From Calliopum simillimum (lineage: Eukaryota; Arthropoda; Insecta; Diptera; Lauxaniidae), in NCBI GenBank assembly GCA_951812925.1, contig OX638369.1, positions 26,802,533-26,866,532 of the forward strand: 64,000 nucleotides of DNA, given 5' to 3'. Below the pieces are notes generated by a model. That model had not been told where the DNA came from, ran no database searches, and worked only from the letters and a program-made list of their open reading frames with translations. The translations under genes and the position numbers were made by a program. Shown in pieces: positions 1 to 11,227 of this stretch. Positions within the stretch are counted from its first letter, which is position 1, and every line of letters begins with the position of its first letter.

Positions 1-47
1 TCTTGTTAATAATGTTGTGCAGTCGTGAACGCTCAGTAATGTTCCAG

Positions 48-1340
48 ACAAGGTGCATAAAGTGAGCTATGCAGGTGTGACGAATTTCGATGTTTTTTGG
101 TTGGGAATTTCGAGCTATTTTTGAGCTTTTCAACAGTAATTTCGAGCTGTCTGGGAAATTTTCCATTTTCCGGAAAAGCGGACAAATTGTTCTGCATAGC
201 TAAGTTTATTTTTTCAGCTAGACGAATATGCGGGAAAAGTTAGCGATGAAATCTTTTAGCGAAGGAATTTCGAGCTAATTTTGAGCTAAAAGCATTTTCC
301 GGAAAACTCCCAATTTTCCCGGAAAATCCCAAAAAAAAAAACTTTTTTATGGCTAACTTTATTTTTTTCAGCCAGACGAATCCGCGGCGATGAAATCTTT
401 TAACGTAGGAATTTCGAGCTGACCTTGAATGAAGTGTTTTCCTTAAATTTCCCCGGAAAATCCCAAAAAATTAAAAAATTTTTTTCAAATTATAAAAACA
501 CTGTGCAAAGTGAATTAAACAATGTAGCAAACCCTACAGGGTTAATGGGCGGCCTGCGGCCGCATCTCAGGATTTAAGACTAACAAAAATCCAACACCGG
601 CATCGCGGCGGCCTTCGTCCGCGGATCAGTCGGTAATATATCCAATAATTTGCGGACATAACACCCATTTACGAAATGGGGATTATGTCCGTGGGGATTA
701 TGTCATGGCACCGCCATAAAAAAAGGTTTTTTGGGATTTTCCAGGAAAGTTTGGGATTTTCCGGAAAACACTTTTCGTTTTTGATGAGCTCGAAACTAGC
801 TCCAAATTCGTGCGTCAAATGATATGATCGCCAAATATTTTCATGGGTTCGTCTTGCTGAAAAAATAAAACAAGCACTTAAAAAATTTTTTGGGGTTTTC
901 CGGGGAAATTTAAGAAAAACACTTCATTCAAGGTCAGCTCGAAAGTAGCTCGAATCTCCTGCGTTAAAAGATTTTATCCCTTACTATTCCCGCGGATTCG
1001 TCTGGCTGAAAAATTAAAGTTAGCCATAAAAAAATTTTTTTGGGATTTTCCGGGAAAATTACGAGTTTTCCGGAAAATGCTTTTAGCTCAAAATTAGCTC
1101 GAAAGTAGCTCGAAATTCCTTCGCTTAAAGATTTTATCGCCAACTTTTCCCGCAGATTCGTCTGGCTGAAAAAATAAACTTAGCTATGCAGAATAATTTT
1201 TCCGCTTTTCCGGAAAATGGAAAATTTCCCAGACAGCTCGAAATTACGGTTGAAAAGCTCAAAAATAGCTCGAAACTCCCAGCCAAAAAACATCAAAATT
1301 CATCACACCTGCATAGCTCACTTTATGGACCTTTCCAGAC
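48..1340. mobile_element. Foldback element with tandemly repeated arms
   Basis: The first ~490 bases recur as an inverted copy in about 865-1340; the outermost matched block is AAAGTGAGCTATGCAGGTGT (from 59), returning inverted before 1326. Each arm contains degenerate repeats of roughly 160 bp with recurring pieces: AGACGAATCCGCGG, GATGAAATCTTTTA, AATTTCGAGCTGACC and CCGGAAAATCCC. An extra right-hand unit occupies about 725-860. No protein is encoded. Long inverted arms built from tandem repeats are the hallmark of Drosophila FB and Galileo elements; I infer a similar non-autonomous element but cannot name the family. A GC-rich core sits in the centre. Confidence 0.75.
541..715. repeat. GC-rich core repeat, copy 1
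   Basis: A conspicuous GC-rich block in AT-rich DNA: GGCGGCCTGCGGCCGC (550-565) including a NotI site at 556-563, then GCGGCGGCCTTCGTCCGC. It is followed by GGGGATTATGTCCG-type repeats and the ending ATGTCATGGCACC. The same modules recur at 61380-61855, with the GC-rich part inverted relative to the GATTATGTCC part. Confidence 0.75.
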
Positions 1341-2194
1341 AGACGGCACACAGTGCGTTGAGCCCATACAAAAAATGGTCAAAAATAGAAGGAATGGTTG
1401 GATATCGATGAAATTTAGTACTTTAAATAATTTGGGACTGCTAAGCTCAAAAATGATTTCAGATTTGTTGTAAACTTTATAGTTTTGCGAAAAACCAGGT
1501 GTTTGGGACGATTTTCTTAAGCCCCATGTATAATGATTTCTTTATTTATCTTTAAAATATGTGTTTTTGTAATAAACGTAGTAGAAATAATGTTTTATGT
1601 ACTTTTGAAACCATTTGTGTTAATAAAAACAAAAAAAAATTTTCAACATAAATTTTATATTTCATGTAAATTTTTCATTTAAATCATTTAAAAATAAAAA
1701 AAAAAAATATTTGTAGGACAAAGTAGGAAAAGTTATTTGCAGTTCCTAGTTACATAGAATCCGTACTAGAAGACTAAAAAAAACGGCACTTATTTTTATA
1801 GGATTTGTTTTTTTTTTCATCGAAATTTGTCAATTTCTGAAGTTTTTCATTTGATAATAAGTATCATATATAAAAACCACTACAATGTATATTAAATTAT
1901 ATATTTTCAAAAATTTTTTAGTTTTATTTACAACTTCGCTTAGTTTAATCAAAACACAAATTTTTGATATTTATTTGTTTAAGAGAACCCAAAACGTATT
2001 GAACAAAACATGATTTTTTTTTTGAAAAATATCTCAACTTTGATGTGCCACAGCGTAGCCAAAAACTGAGTTTTTTCCCTAAACATTTTGGTATTATTTT
2101 ATTGATACAATTTCCTGTCGATTGATACCAATATTGTTAGGTTTTGAGTCACAAAAAAATTTTGATTTTTGTCTATGGGCCAACGCAGTGTGCG
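1341..2194. other. No gene seen
   Basis: AT-rich sequence with A and T runs. No sustained reading frame, no splice-bounded exon and no recognisable repeat. Confidence 0.5.
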
Positions 2195-2507
2195 GCAGCT
2201 CTAATGCATATTACAGACGCAATAATGTGAAACTTTTTATTGCTTCATTTTAGGCATTCTTTAATTACTTATTTCATAAACATTAACTACGAGAAAATTT
2301 CCCAATTCAGGGGCCAAAAAATTCTAAAACATCAAAAACAAGATTAATAGTGACTTAACCGTCGGAAAAGCTAATTAGAATTTTTTGGATCCTGAATTGG
2401 GAAATTTTCTTTAAGTCAATATCTATGAAATATGTATTTAAAAAATGCCTAAAATCATGCAATAAAAAGTTTCACATTATTGCGTCTGTAATGTGCATTA
2501 GAGCTGC
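2195..2507. mobile_element. Palindromic MITE, family A, copy 1
   Basis: Inverted arms of about 115 bp: GCAGCTCTAATGCATATTAC at the left returns inverted as GTAATGTGCATTAGAGCTGC at the right, and ACGCAATAATGTGAAAC lies in both arms. The spacer is about 70 bp. A related copy lies at about 9277-9572. No coding capacity. Confidence 0.8.
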
Positions 2508-3530
2508 TGTCTGTCTGGGTTATAAGTTATATTTGAAAAGTGGGCGTGGTATTTATCTGATTACGCTAAATTTTTTTATTTATGTTGAGCATCTATCCAA
2601 CAGATTTCATATATATAACTTGTATAACTTCCGAGATATTAGGTATTAAAAAAGAAATAGTTTTCTTTTGCATAAATTGTTCAAATAGCCAAAAAATACG
2701 TGTTTTTTGAGACTTTTTGTGTAAAATAAAAATCTTAACAATAATTACCTTTACTGGAAAAATATGATATATCATTATCAACACAACAACTGTTATCAAA
2801 ACAGTACTGAACTTCTTTGTCATGCATAGATCAACTTTGTACCAAATAGTTGTTTGCGAAATTGAAATCTTGAGTAAAACCTCGAGACAGCTTTATCTCC
2901 TCGACGTTTCTTACCTTTCAACCTCGCACTAAATCTGAATATTCGTTGCTTTCGATTATAACTAGTTAGCAACATTATAATTTCTAGCTGTTTCTTTCCA
3001 CCTTACTTATGGGGTACTCTGAAGTTTATTTTGCATTTGCCAAAAATGTTTTGCATTCTTTTCATATATTTTGCGTTTATGTGAGAATACTTCCGATTTT
3101 TGAGAAACGTACAAGAAATGTTGCATAGTTTTAGTGGCTTATTGTACTTATTACTGTATTGACGGATATTTAATAGAAACAATCATACAACTAACCCTTA
3201 AAATTATGCTATAGTTTTTATTTTGTATCAAATGCTGTTTCTAGCGATGAGCTTCATTTGGTTACCAGTCATAGGTATATTTATCTAAATTGAGTGTATA
3301 AAAGAAACTCTAAAAAGTAAGCGGTTATGAAAAAGGTAAAGATGGCGGAAAAACCTATTAAGTGGAACTTAAGTGAAAATTCTGATCGACAGAAGCAGAA
3401 ATTGGCTGCTTATTGATATTAGACAACAGTGAGACCCATTAGTATGTTGGTTGGTGAAGACTATAATTTTATCGATCATATATTTTCGAAGTACATAGAA
3501 ATATAAGACAGGCATATTCTTTTCGATCTG
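2508..3530. other. No gene seen
   Basis: AT-rich, only short random frames. Nothing I can assign to a gene or a repeat family. Confidence 0.45.
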
Positions 3531-4110
3531 CCCAGCAAATAGTTTGGGTGTAAAATTCAAACCAAATTGGAATGAATACAAATCCACACCAAATTCGGTA
3601 AAAATCTATGCTACATATGGTATACAAATCGTTAATACTTGTTCGTATAAAATGTATACAAATAAAGTGTTAATATAAGTAATTTACAATATTTTGGTTT
3701 AAATTTTATAGTACCTATCACCATACAAAAAATCTTTTATACGATTTTTGTATAAATTTTATATAGAAGTTCATATGAAAGTATTTTAAACCATTATATA
3801 TAAAATTAATATTGTGCTATATTTTACATAATTTTCGAATAAATATTTTGGAATAAAAAAATAATATTATTATTATTAATATTACGCAGTATAAATTCCA
3901 TAATAAAAAAATATCTTCCAACAATTTTTTTTTTTTCATTTTAAGATAAACAAATTTCATAAACATAATTTAATGTTAAAAAAAATATTGGTTTAGAATA
4001 ACTTTATAAAAAAAAATTGTATAAATTATATAAAAAAATTGGAACACATAAGTTTATAAAAACAAATAGTATAAATAAGTTTATACTTTATTCTTAAACT
4101 TTTTGCTGTG
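3531..4110. mobile_element. Possible non-autonomous TIR element
   Basis: CCCAGCAAATAGTTTGGG at 3531-3548 is mirrored by CTTAAACTTTTTGCTGTG at 4093-4110. The interior is very AT-rich, with many short TATAC/TATAAA repeats and runs. The terminal match is short and I see no clear target duplication, so the boundaries are tentative. Confidence 0.4.
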
Positions 4111-6299
4111 TGGTTTGACAATATGTTTTTTTTTGTGTAAATTTACTTGGATCACGGGCATAGTTAAAGTTCTATTTATAAATTGAAATCATTTTAAAAT
4201 TTCATGATCATTTTCATGACGATAGCGTGAAACAAGGAGCACATTTATAAAAAAAGACAATTTTTTCAACACGTAATAAAGACACCCCCTTAAGTGTAAT
4301 GAAAACAAAATTTGTTTTAAGTTCACAAAAAAATCACACATGGGCATCAAAACTAGAAAAAATATTCAAAACACTATTGACTTTATGTTATTAATTTAAT
4401 TTTTTTTAGATTATCACTATTTGGGTTAAGGATCACATCAAACTTCATTAAAAGTTAGGTAAGAAATTGCTACGAAATGATTGCGTTTATTTTAGTTGTA
4501 GGTACTGTTGTTCAGTACTGATAACAAAATCCTACCTCAAAATATTTAAATACTGCAAAGGGCTTTGTAATAATTGCTTTAAAATATTAATAAAGTTTGA
4601 TAATTATCAATGATTATAATTATGATCGTCATGTATCTTGCGAGATATAAACCATATTAAGTTTCCAATCCTTATGTGTTGGTACATACATATGTGATTG
4701 CCCATAGCAAAAAGCAACTTATCCTCTAAAAATAATTTTTTTGCATTTTCCAAAAATATATATTGTTTTGAATATAAAGACAACTCTTTTAATGAAAAAT
4801 TCACTGAGTTATAGGGTTTTTAAATTGTTAAATAAAAAATTGAAGTTTTAAGATATCGAAGTACAAAGTTGGATGAATTTTCTAGAGATTTTTTAAATAA
4901 ATAAACGAGTTTAAAGCAAAAAGTCTCTATTTCGTATTAGATTTTTTGTATAGATTTCAAATCTTTTAAGAAATTTTATTTTATCCTTACAGGTTCAAAG
5001 CAATAAATAAATGCTTAAAGATTATCTCTCCAAAAACTCCCCACTACAATTCGCATGACACTTTAACCGTTTCAGCTGATAAAGTCAAAAAGCCATTTCC
5101 CATTGTTTTGTTTACAATAAAACAAAAACAAAATGAGAGTCTGAAATTGCAATGCTCTTGCCGGTTTTATTTTTGCTTTTGCAAAATATTGGCTCTCTCT
5201 CACACGTGCGCTCAAACGATTTACGTGATTTATATCATGCGATTTTTTACGCTTTGCAAAATGTTTGCGAGTTTTTAATTATTTGCGCCATTATATCTTT
5301 ATATTTTTAACATGCAATATTTTTCACATGATGATTTATTGTTGCTAAAAGGGTTGCAAACTTTTCAAACTCGTTAGTATTTAATTGCGTAGGGCAGTTA
5401 AGGGTAGAAGGGAATTTTCATGGAAATTATAGCAATTGCTTTAGATAATTGTATAATACGTACAAAGATCAAAATAGTATTTTTTTTTTATGACATGCAA
5501 GTAGATATTAACATTTTCGTTGACGGTTATAAACAATTTAATATGTATTACCTACTGATAGTAAAATAAAATGACTGTGGTCAGAATTGAGGTCAATCGA
5601 ATATTACTCGTGACTTGACGTGCGCAGAAAATAAATCATTTAGATCCAAAAAAGAAGCAAAATAAATCTGTGCAAAGTTGGCAAAACTAGGTATCGAGCA
5701 TTTTTTGTGAAAATGTAGTCCAGGGTATTGTTATTGGTGTGATCTACAAGCCGTCAAAACCAGATTTGCTCTAAGGTTTTATGCAGTTCCTTAGAAAAAC
5801 AACTTGAAAGCCCCCATATTTTGATTTTTTCATATCAACTAAAAATTTAAATTGGCTCACTTGAAAAATTATGAAAACATGCGTTATCTTGTTTTGCCAT
5901 CTTTGCACAGAAATAATATTGAAATTGTGCACCCAATGCTCAGATGGAAACGATATCAAGATTTGCGAATGGCAAAAGATAGTCTCCGGAAAGCACCCTT
6001 TGCGAATTTTGAAATTTCCAACTAGAAGAAATTAAATTGAAACAATTATTTTTAATTTACCCAATAAAATAACAACTAACTTGCAATATGCAAATTACTG
6101 ATTCATTATAACAGTTATATGCATCTGTATGTCTGATCTTTAGTTTGAAGTATGAATCATTTTTAACATTGTATTGGATTATTATAGGCGCAAAGGGTGA
6201 TCATTAGTCTTTACAATATAATTTCTTAAAACATCAATCAATTTAGGTATTAAAAATCGTTATTAAATAAAATTAAAAAAAAATGCATAACACAGTGTT
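4111..6299. other. No gene seen
   Basis: Long AT-rich intergenic stretch. The only reading frames are short and without recognisable motifs. No confident repeat family. Confidence 0.45.
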
Positions 6300-7640
6300 C
6301 GCCAGCAGTTTTAAGTTTGATAAAAATATGGGAGAATTCTACAAATGAGGTTTTCTTAGGTTAGTCGCATAAGGCAAAATGTAGTTTGTCTTACAATTGT
6401 AGCTGCTTCCTTTATCATTTTATGACCCTGAGCAGTGTTAAGAACGGAAACCGAAACGGGTGCACCAATTTCTAAGTCACTAAATTTCGCTTTGACACTA
6501 AGCACAGTAAATATAAGCACTGAGAAAAAATAAAGCGAACTTGGACAAGAGGGCGTGGCACCTCCCATGTTCGTAAATGCTATACTGAAAGCAGTTTTTG
6601 AAATTACACAAGATTACCAAATAAAAAATGTCATGGCGTTTTAACCAGACTATGTGTTTCCTAGGGACTTTGGCGTCCTGAATCTGAATCTGGGGTCCGT
6701 TTTTTTCCTGAACGTCTGAGAAAAAAGATTTCAAGGTCATATGGAGGTCCAAATGGGGTTCATGTGTCGTTTAGTAATAAATTCGCTAAAATTCTGAAAC
6801 TAATTTTTTATCATTGAATTCTTAGTCCTTAAAAAGAATATGTGATCAAAAAGGGTATTTCGGACATAGTTTCAGAGATGTAGCCATCGGAAGATCCGGA
6901 TGTATCTTCTACGAAAACCGCTATATGTTGGGAACCCCTGGATGGATTTGAAAAATATTGGTGTCGGATGAAAGGTATTTTAATAACCTTACTTTCAATT
7001 TGATTCATAGTTGTGGAGATTTGACTTTTTTGAAATTTTTCAATTACAACAACAAATACATAAGCAACACCAACAACAACAAAAAACCTTTCATAGAAGA
7101 TATATCCGGATCTTCCGATGGCTATTTCTTCGAAGCTAGGTCCGAAAGACCCTTTTTGATCACATATTCTTTTTTAGGACTAAGAATTCAATGATTTAAA
7201 ATAAGTTTCAGAATTTTAGCGAATTTATCACGAAACGACACATGACCATTTTGACCTCCATATGACCTTGAAATCTTTTTTCGTTCTGGAAAAAAACGGA
7301 CCCTGGACTCGAATTCAGGACGTCAAAGTCACTAGGAAACACATAGTCTGGTCAAAACGCCATGCAATTTTTTTATTTTGTAAACCTATGTTATCCAACC
7401 AAATTTCACTCAGTCACTAAGCATAATAAATTAAAGCACTGCAAAAGCAAAAACTATATGAACTCAGGCAAGAGGTCGTGACACCTTCCTTGTTTCAAAA
7501 TACTTTACTGAAATTATCAAACGAAATTTCACTCAGGCACTAAAATCAATAAATTGAAGCTCTGAGCAAAAACTAGGCGAACTCAGAAGACAGGGCGTGG
7601 CATTTCCTATACAAGCACAATTTTCAGAATTCTGTAGTGT
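6300..7640. repeat. DINE/Helentron-like fragment, interrupted
   Basis: Contains the recurrent motif ACAAGAGGGCGTGGCACC at 6543 and degraded versions near 7470 and 7590, with the neighbouring AAATTTCACTCAGGCACTAA piece. Both are shared with the arrays at 15.4, 19.3 and 20.3 kb. A foldback (6612-7386) sits inside it. I infer old tandem internal repeats of a Helentron/DINE-like element. Confidence 0.55.
6612..7386. mobile_element. Foldback element, ~300-bp arms
   Basis: Arms at about 6612-6925 and 7085-7386 are inverted copies. Shared blocks include GACTATGTGTTTCCTAG, TCCGGATCTTCCGATGGCTA and CATATGACCTTGAAATC, each found in opposite orientations. The spacer is about 160 bp and carries a CAACAACAA-rich stretch. 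Open frames across the arms are repeat-derived. Confidence 0.8.
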
Positions 7641-8142
7641 AGTGTATTTTATTTTTGGCCAGTGCAATGGTAACATCTTAACTAGTTTTTCTTTAATACA
7701 CGTATAGGTCAAGCAAAATATATCAAATTTGACCATATGAGCATATCAGAAAATAATCTTTACTTATTTGACCTAGGTTTTCAGAATTTTTTTTCATATT
7801 CTTTAAGCGCATGAGGTGGAATGTATTCCTAGACGTCCAAAATGTTCAATAGGTGAACAAAAGAGTTTTGACATAAGAAGCTGTCACCGCACCTTTCCGA
7901 ATATTTTCAAGTAAAATTCAGAAAAATCTAAGATTCTGGAAAAATTCGAGCAAGCTCCTTGATGAAAAATAAATCGACTTCGTTCATAATGTTTTTTTTT
8001 TTTAATTTAAGTCCCCCATGCCGAGCACAAAGCGAGAAGCGCTAAATTCTCATGTAAAACGACCTCCTGATAGCCCTTCATTTCAAAATTTTCTAGTTCA
8101 CTTATTGGGAATTTCATTTTACACGTCAAGGAATATAAAATT

Positions 8143-9241
8143 ATGCACAGCGGGCTCCTACATGTTTTGAGTTTGACATTGTTAACGAAGAAATCGGGGT
8201 AAGGGGATGTTTTCGTACACATTTCAGGATTTTAAAACTGCTTCAAGTAAAATCTGAGCTGATCGGTTTCGTAAGTTACAACCAATTACATGTTTATTTC
8301 TTTTACACCGTGCAGTAAATAATAAATAATTATTATTACCACCCTGAAAGTTCCCTATGAAGGAAAAAATGATAAACAACTCCTTACATTTTCCTCTCCT
8401 CAACATTTGTTTCAAAAATGTTCATCCCTTATCTCAATCTCCATGGAGGGCTCACATACAAATTTACTGAAAATGTAAATGTGATGCGTTTTTAAAATGA
8501 TAATACCTTTGTAATGAAAAATATTACGAGCCCATTTCATAACTCATTTTGGAGACTGAGAATAGTACTAAGTAATGCAATTATTATAAAATAGCATAAC
8601 AGTTTCATTCGTCCTATATTTAACCCCAAATATAGCCAAAAACCGATATTTTGGAAAAAACAAAAGATATTGATGTAATTCAAAATGAGTTTTAAAGAAA
8701 AAGAATGGATCTTTCATCTTCTGTATCAGGTTTTATGACTAACAATTATATTATATAACATCAAAAATTACGAAAAATCTTCATTAATTTTTTATACATG
8801 TTAGGATATCTCAAAAACTATATGCGATAGGGCAATTTTGTGACCGGATTCAAATTTAGAATTGGCAAATCCATTACAAATGACAATTTTTGCTTTAATT
8901 TCTTATTCTTTTTAAATGTTTTGGGACAATTTATAAAAAATGCATTTTTTTACAAAAGTGCAAAGAACTACTAACGGTTTGATTTCAGAACCCAGTTATT
9001 TCGATTCCATTAGTGCTCACAAGTAATTTTGTGTTGAATCCATGACATTTTGATTTAAACTTTTTTGTTACTGTACAGTAGAAAATAAAAAACCATGTAA
9101 TTGGCAGTAACTTACAAAACCGATCAGCTCCGATTTTACTTGAAGCAGTTTTATAATCCTGAATTGAGTACGAACACATCCCCATACCACGATTTTGTCG
9201 TCAATGAAGTCAAACTCAAAACTCGTAGGAGCCCACTGTGT
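8143..9241. mobile_element. Inverted-repeat element, ~170-bp arms
   Basis: GCGGGCTCCTAC near 8149 is mirrored by GTAGGAGCCCACTGTG ending at 9241. AACTGCTTCAAGTAAAATC and GAGCTGATCGGTTT appear in both arms in opposite senses. The interior (about 8650-8900) resembles 42750-42980, so the family has another relative in this window. No intact frame. Confidence 0.7.
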
Positions 9242-9276
9242 ATATATATAATATTTTCAATGTTGATATATTTTAC

Positions 9277-9572
9277 TTAACCTAAAATTATAGACGTAAT
9301 AATGTGAACCTTTTTATTGCATGATTTTGGGCATTTTTTGAATACATATTTCATAGACATTGACTAAAAGAAAATATCCCAATTGAGTTCTAATTAGCTT
9401 TTCTGATGTTTAACTCTCTATTAATCTTGTTTTTGATGTTTTAGAATTTTTTAGCACCTGAATTGGGAAATTTTCTTTCAGTCAATGTCTATGAAATATG
9501 TATTCAAAAAATGCCTGAAATCATGCAATGAAAAGATTCGCATTATTACGTGTATAATCTAGATTTAAGCTG
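9277..9572. mobile_element. Palindromic MITE, family A, copy 2
   Basis: Same arms as at 2195-2507 (AATAATGTGAAC, TTTTATTGCATGATTT, TGAATTGGGAAATTTTC), but the spacer is inverted relative to copy 1. The two are therefore independent insertions. Ends are more diverged than in copy 1. Confidence 0.75.
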
Positions 9573-11227
9573 TCGTCTGTCTGGGGCATTAAGGTGCAAA
9601 AAATCAAGCTACTACTTAAGTAGTTAGAGATAAAAAAATCATTTAAAATCATTTCAGTGTGTAGTGATACTATTTAATGTACATATTGCTCAGTTATTTA
9701 GAGACTGTCTAACTCTAAAATTGCGTTTTTGTTGTATGACAGTCTGTACATTTAAAAGCATGTCGTTAATATTCTGATTTCTTTGCTTTCTCTCAAATTA
9801 ATTTCCCAGGATAAGTCCATTTATTCTTTTCGCAACTTTGTTATAGCAGTATTTTTAACTTAATATATATTTCTTAAATTTTAAACAATCTATCTTGAAT
9901 ATACAAACATTTTCTATCTACATATATAATAGATTTCCTTTTTTTTTTTTGCAAAACACAAAGGGAGCAGCACAAACTATAGAAACATGTAATTGTATGG
10001 CAATTATTGTCTGAAAATGTTTGTAGGTATGCTAATAACTATCTAACTATAGAACACAACGTATAATTTGTATCTGAGTTTTGTAATTTTCAACTCACCT
10101 TTAGAGGAATTGCAATTTTGCATCCAAAAATTACTCACTAAAGTTCTAGAACTGTTGCACTAAGCATTCGATATGGAAGACTCGATTCGTTTGTATGATT
10201 TTGTTATTGAATTTGTTTGTGCTTTTAATCCAACACTTTTTTCAGCTCCTCTTCATGATGCACTTCAATATGCTTGCAGTTGAACGAACTCATTAGTTAC
10301 AAATGCATATAGTTGGTTTTCACTTTGTTTCAGATACATATAGATAAGTATGTACTTATGCATGCAGAATGATTGATGTTGATATTTTATCAAAGCAACA
10401 CTTTCTAAATAATACTCTAAACATGAGCGATCATTTACTATCTATCATGTTAATAGTTTCTTTTTTGGGATTTATCAAGTATTTTTACAAGTTCAGGGCG
10501 CGTTTGCGTATACGTCGTACTTGTTGCATCGACGCTTCTTTCTTTACTAACCATACCGTAGAACGTTTCTGTGGCGCATTTTTGTTTCTGTTTTGATTTT
10601 GTAGTTTTCTTTTTGTTTTGGTCGCAACAATCACAAATGGGGAACAACTCTCTCCAGAGACAAAGACAAGCAAACACATAGACGTTACAGCACATACCCC
10701 AAGTGGAAAAAGTGCGCTTTTAAAGGCTCTCATTGTGATGCATTTTATGTTTGAACTCTGAAGCTCTCTGTTTCTTCAGCTTTACTATGCTCTTAGTAAA
10801 ATAATAAATAAGCAATAAACGAAAAATTTCCGCTAGCATTAATATTCGAACTGAACGATCTTCAAAGTTAATAAGCTCTTTAGCGCTTTAGGCTATAGAG
10901 CTTGCTGAAATTATATTGTAAAAATTGTTTTGCAATAAATTTTAATTTCTTTTTTAATTTTGATACATTTCACATTTTTATACCTCACGTCCAGACGCTA
11001 TAGATGATTCGTGCGAGCTCAAAAAAAAAAAAAAAAAAAAAAATCTGAGACAGTTTGAACTAGTGGGAGTGATAGGTCCCATAATAGCAAAATATTCAAA
11101 ATTCTGTAATACAAGCGTTATTAAGTATTAGACTGCTTCAAATTGTTGTTCCTTTTTGCTCTCAAACAAGTTTAATAATAGAAAGGAGCAAAATAATAAT
11201 TTTGGTGAAGAGAGACGCCATAATATA
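9573..11227. other. No gene seen; possible minus-strand noncoding exon
   Basis: AT-rich. On the minus strand a donor-like CTAAAG|GTGAGTTG lies at about 10102, at the end of a segment less AT-rich than its surroundings (10110-10290). This could be a noncoding first exon of a gene lying below position 1, but there is no supporting frame. A pure A run occupies about 11021-11043. Confidence 0.3.

Noticed and set aside
10450..10733. Overlapping minus-strand frames of about 80 codons in a less AT-rich patch
   Set aside because: Two frames of the same DNA, no domain, no conserved-looking codon pattern and no splice context. The hydrophobic start of one frame resembles a signal peptide but is not supported further.
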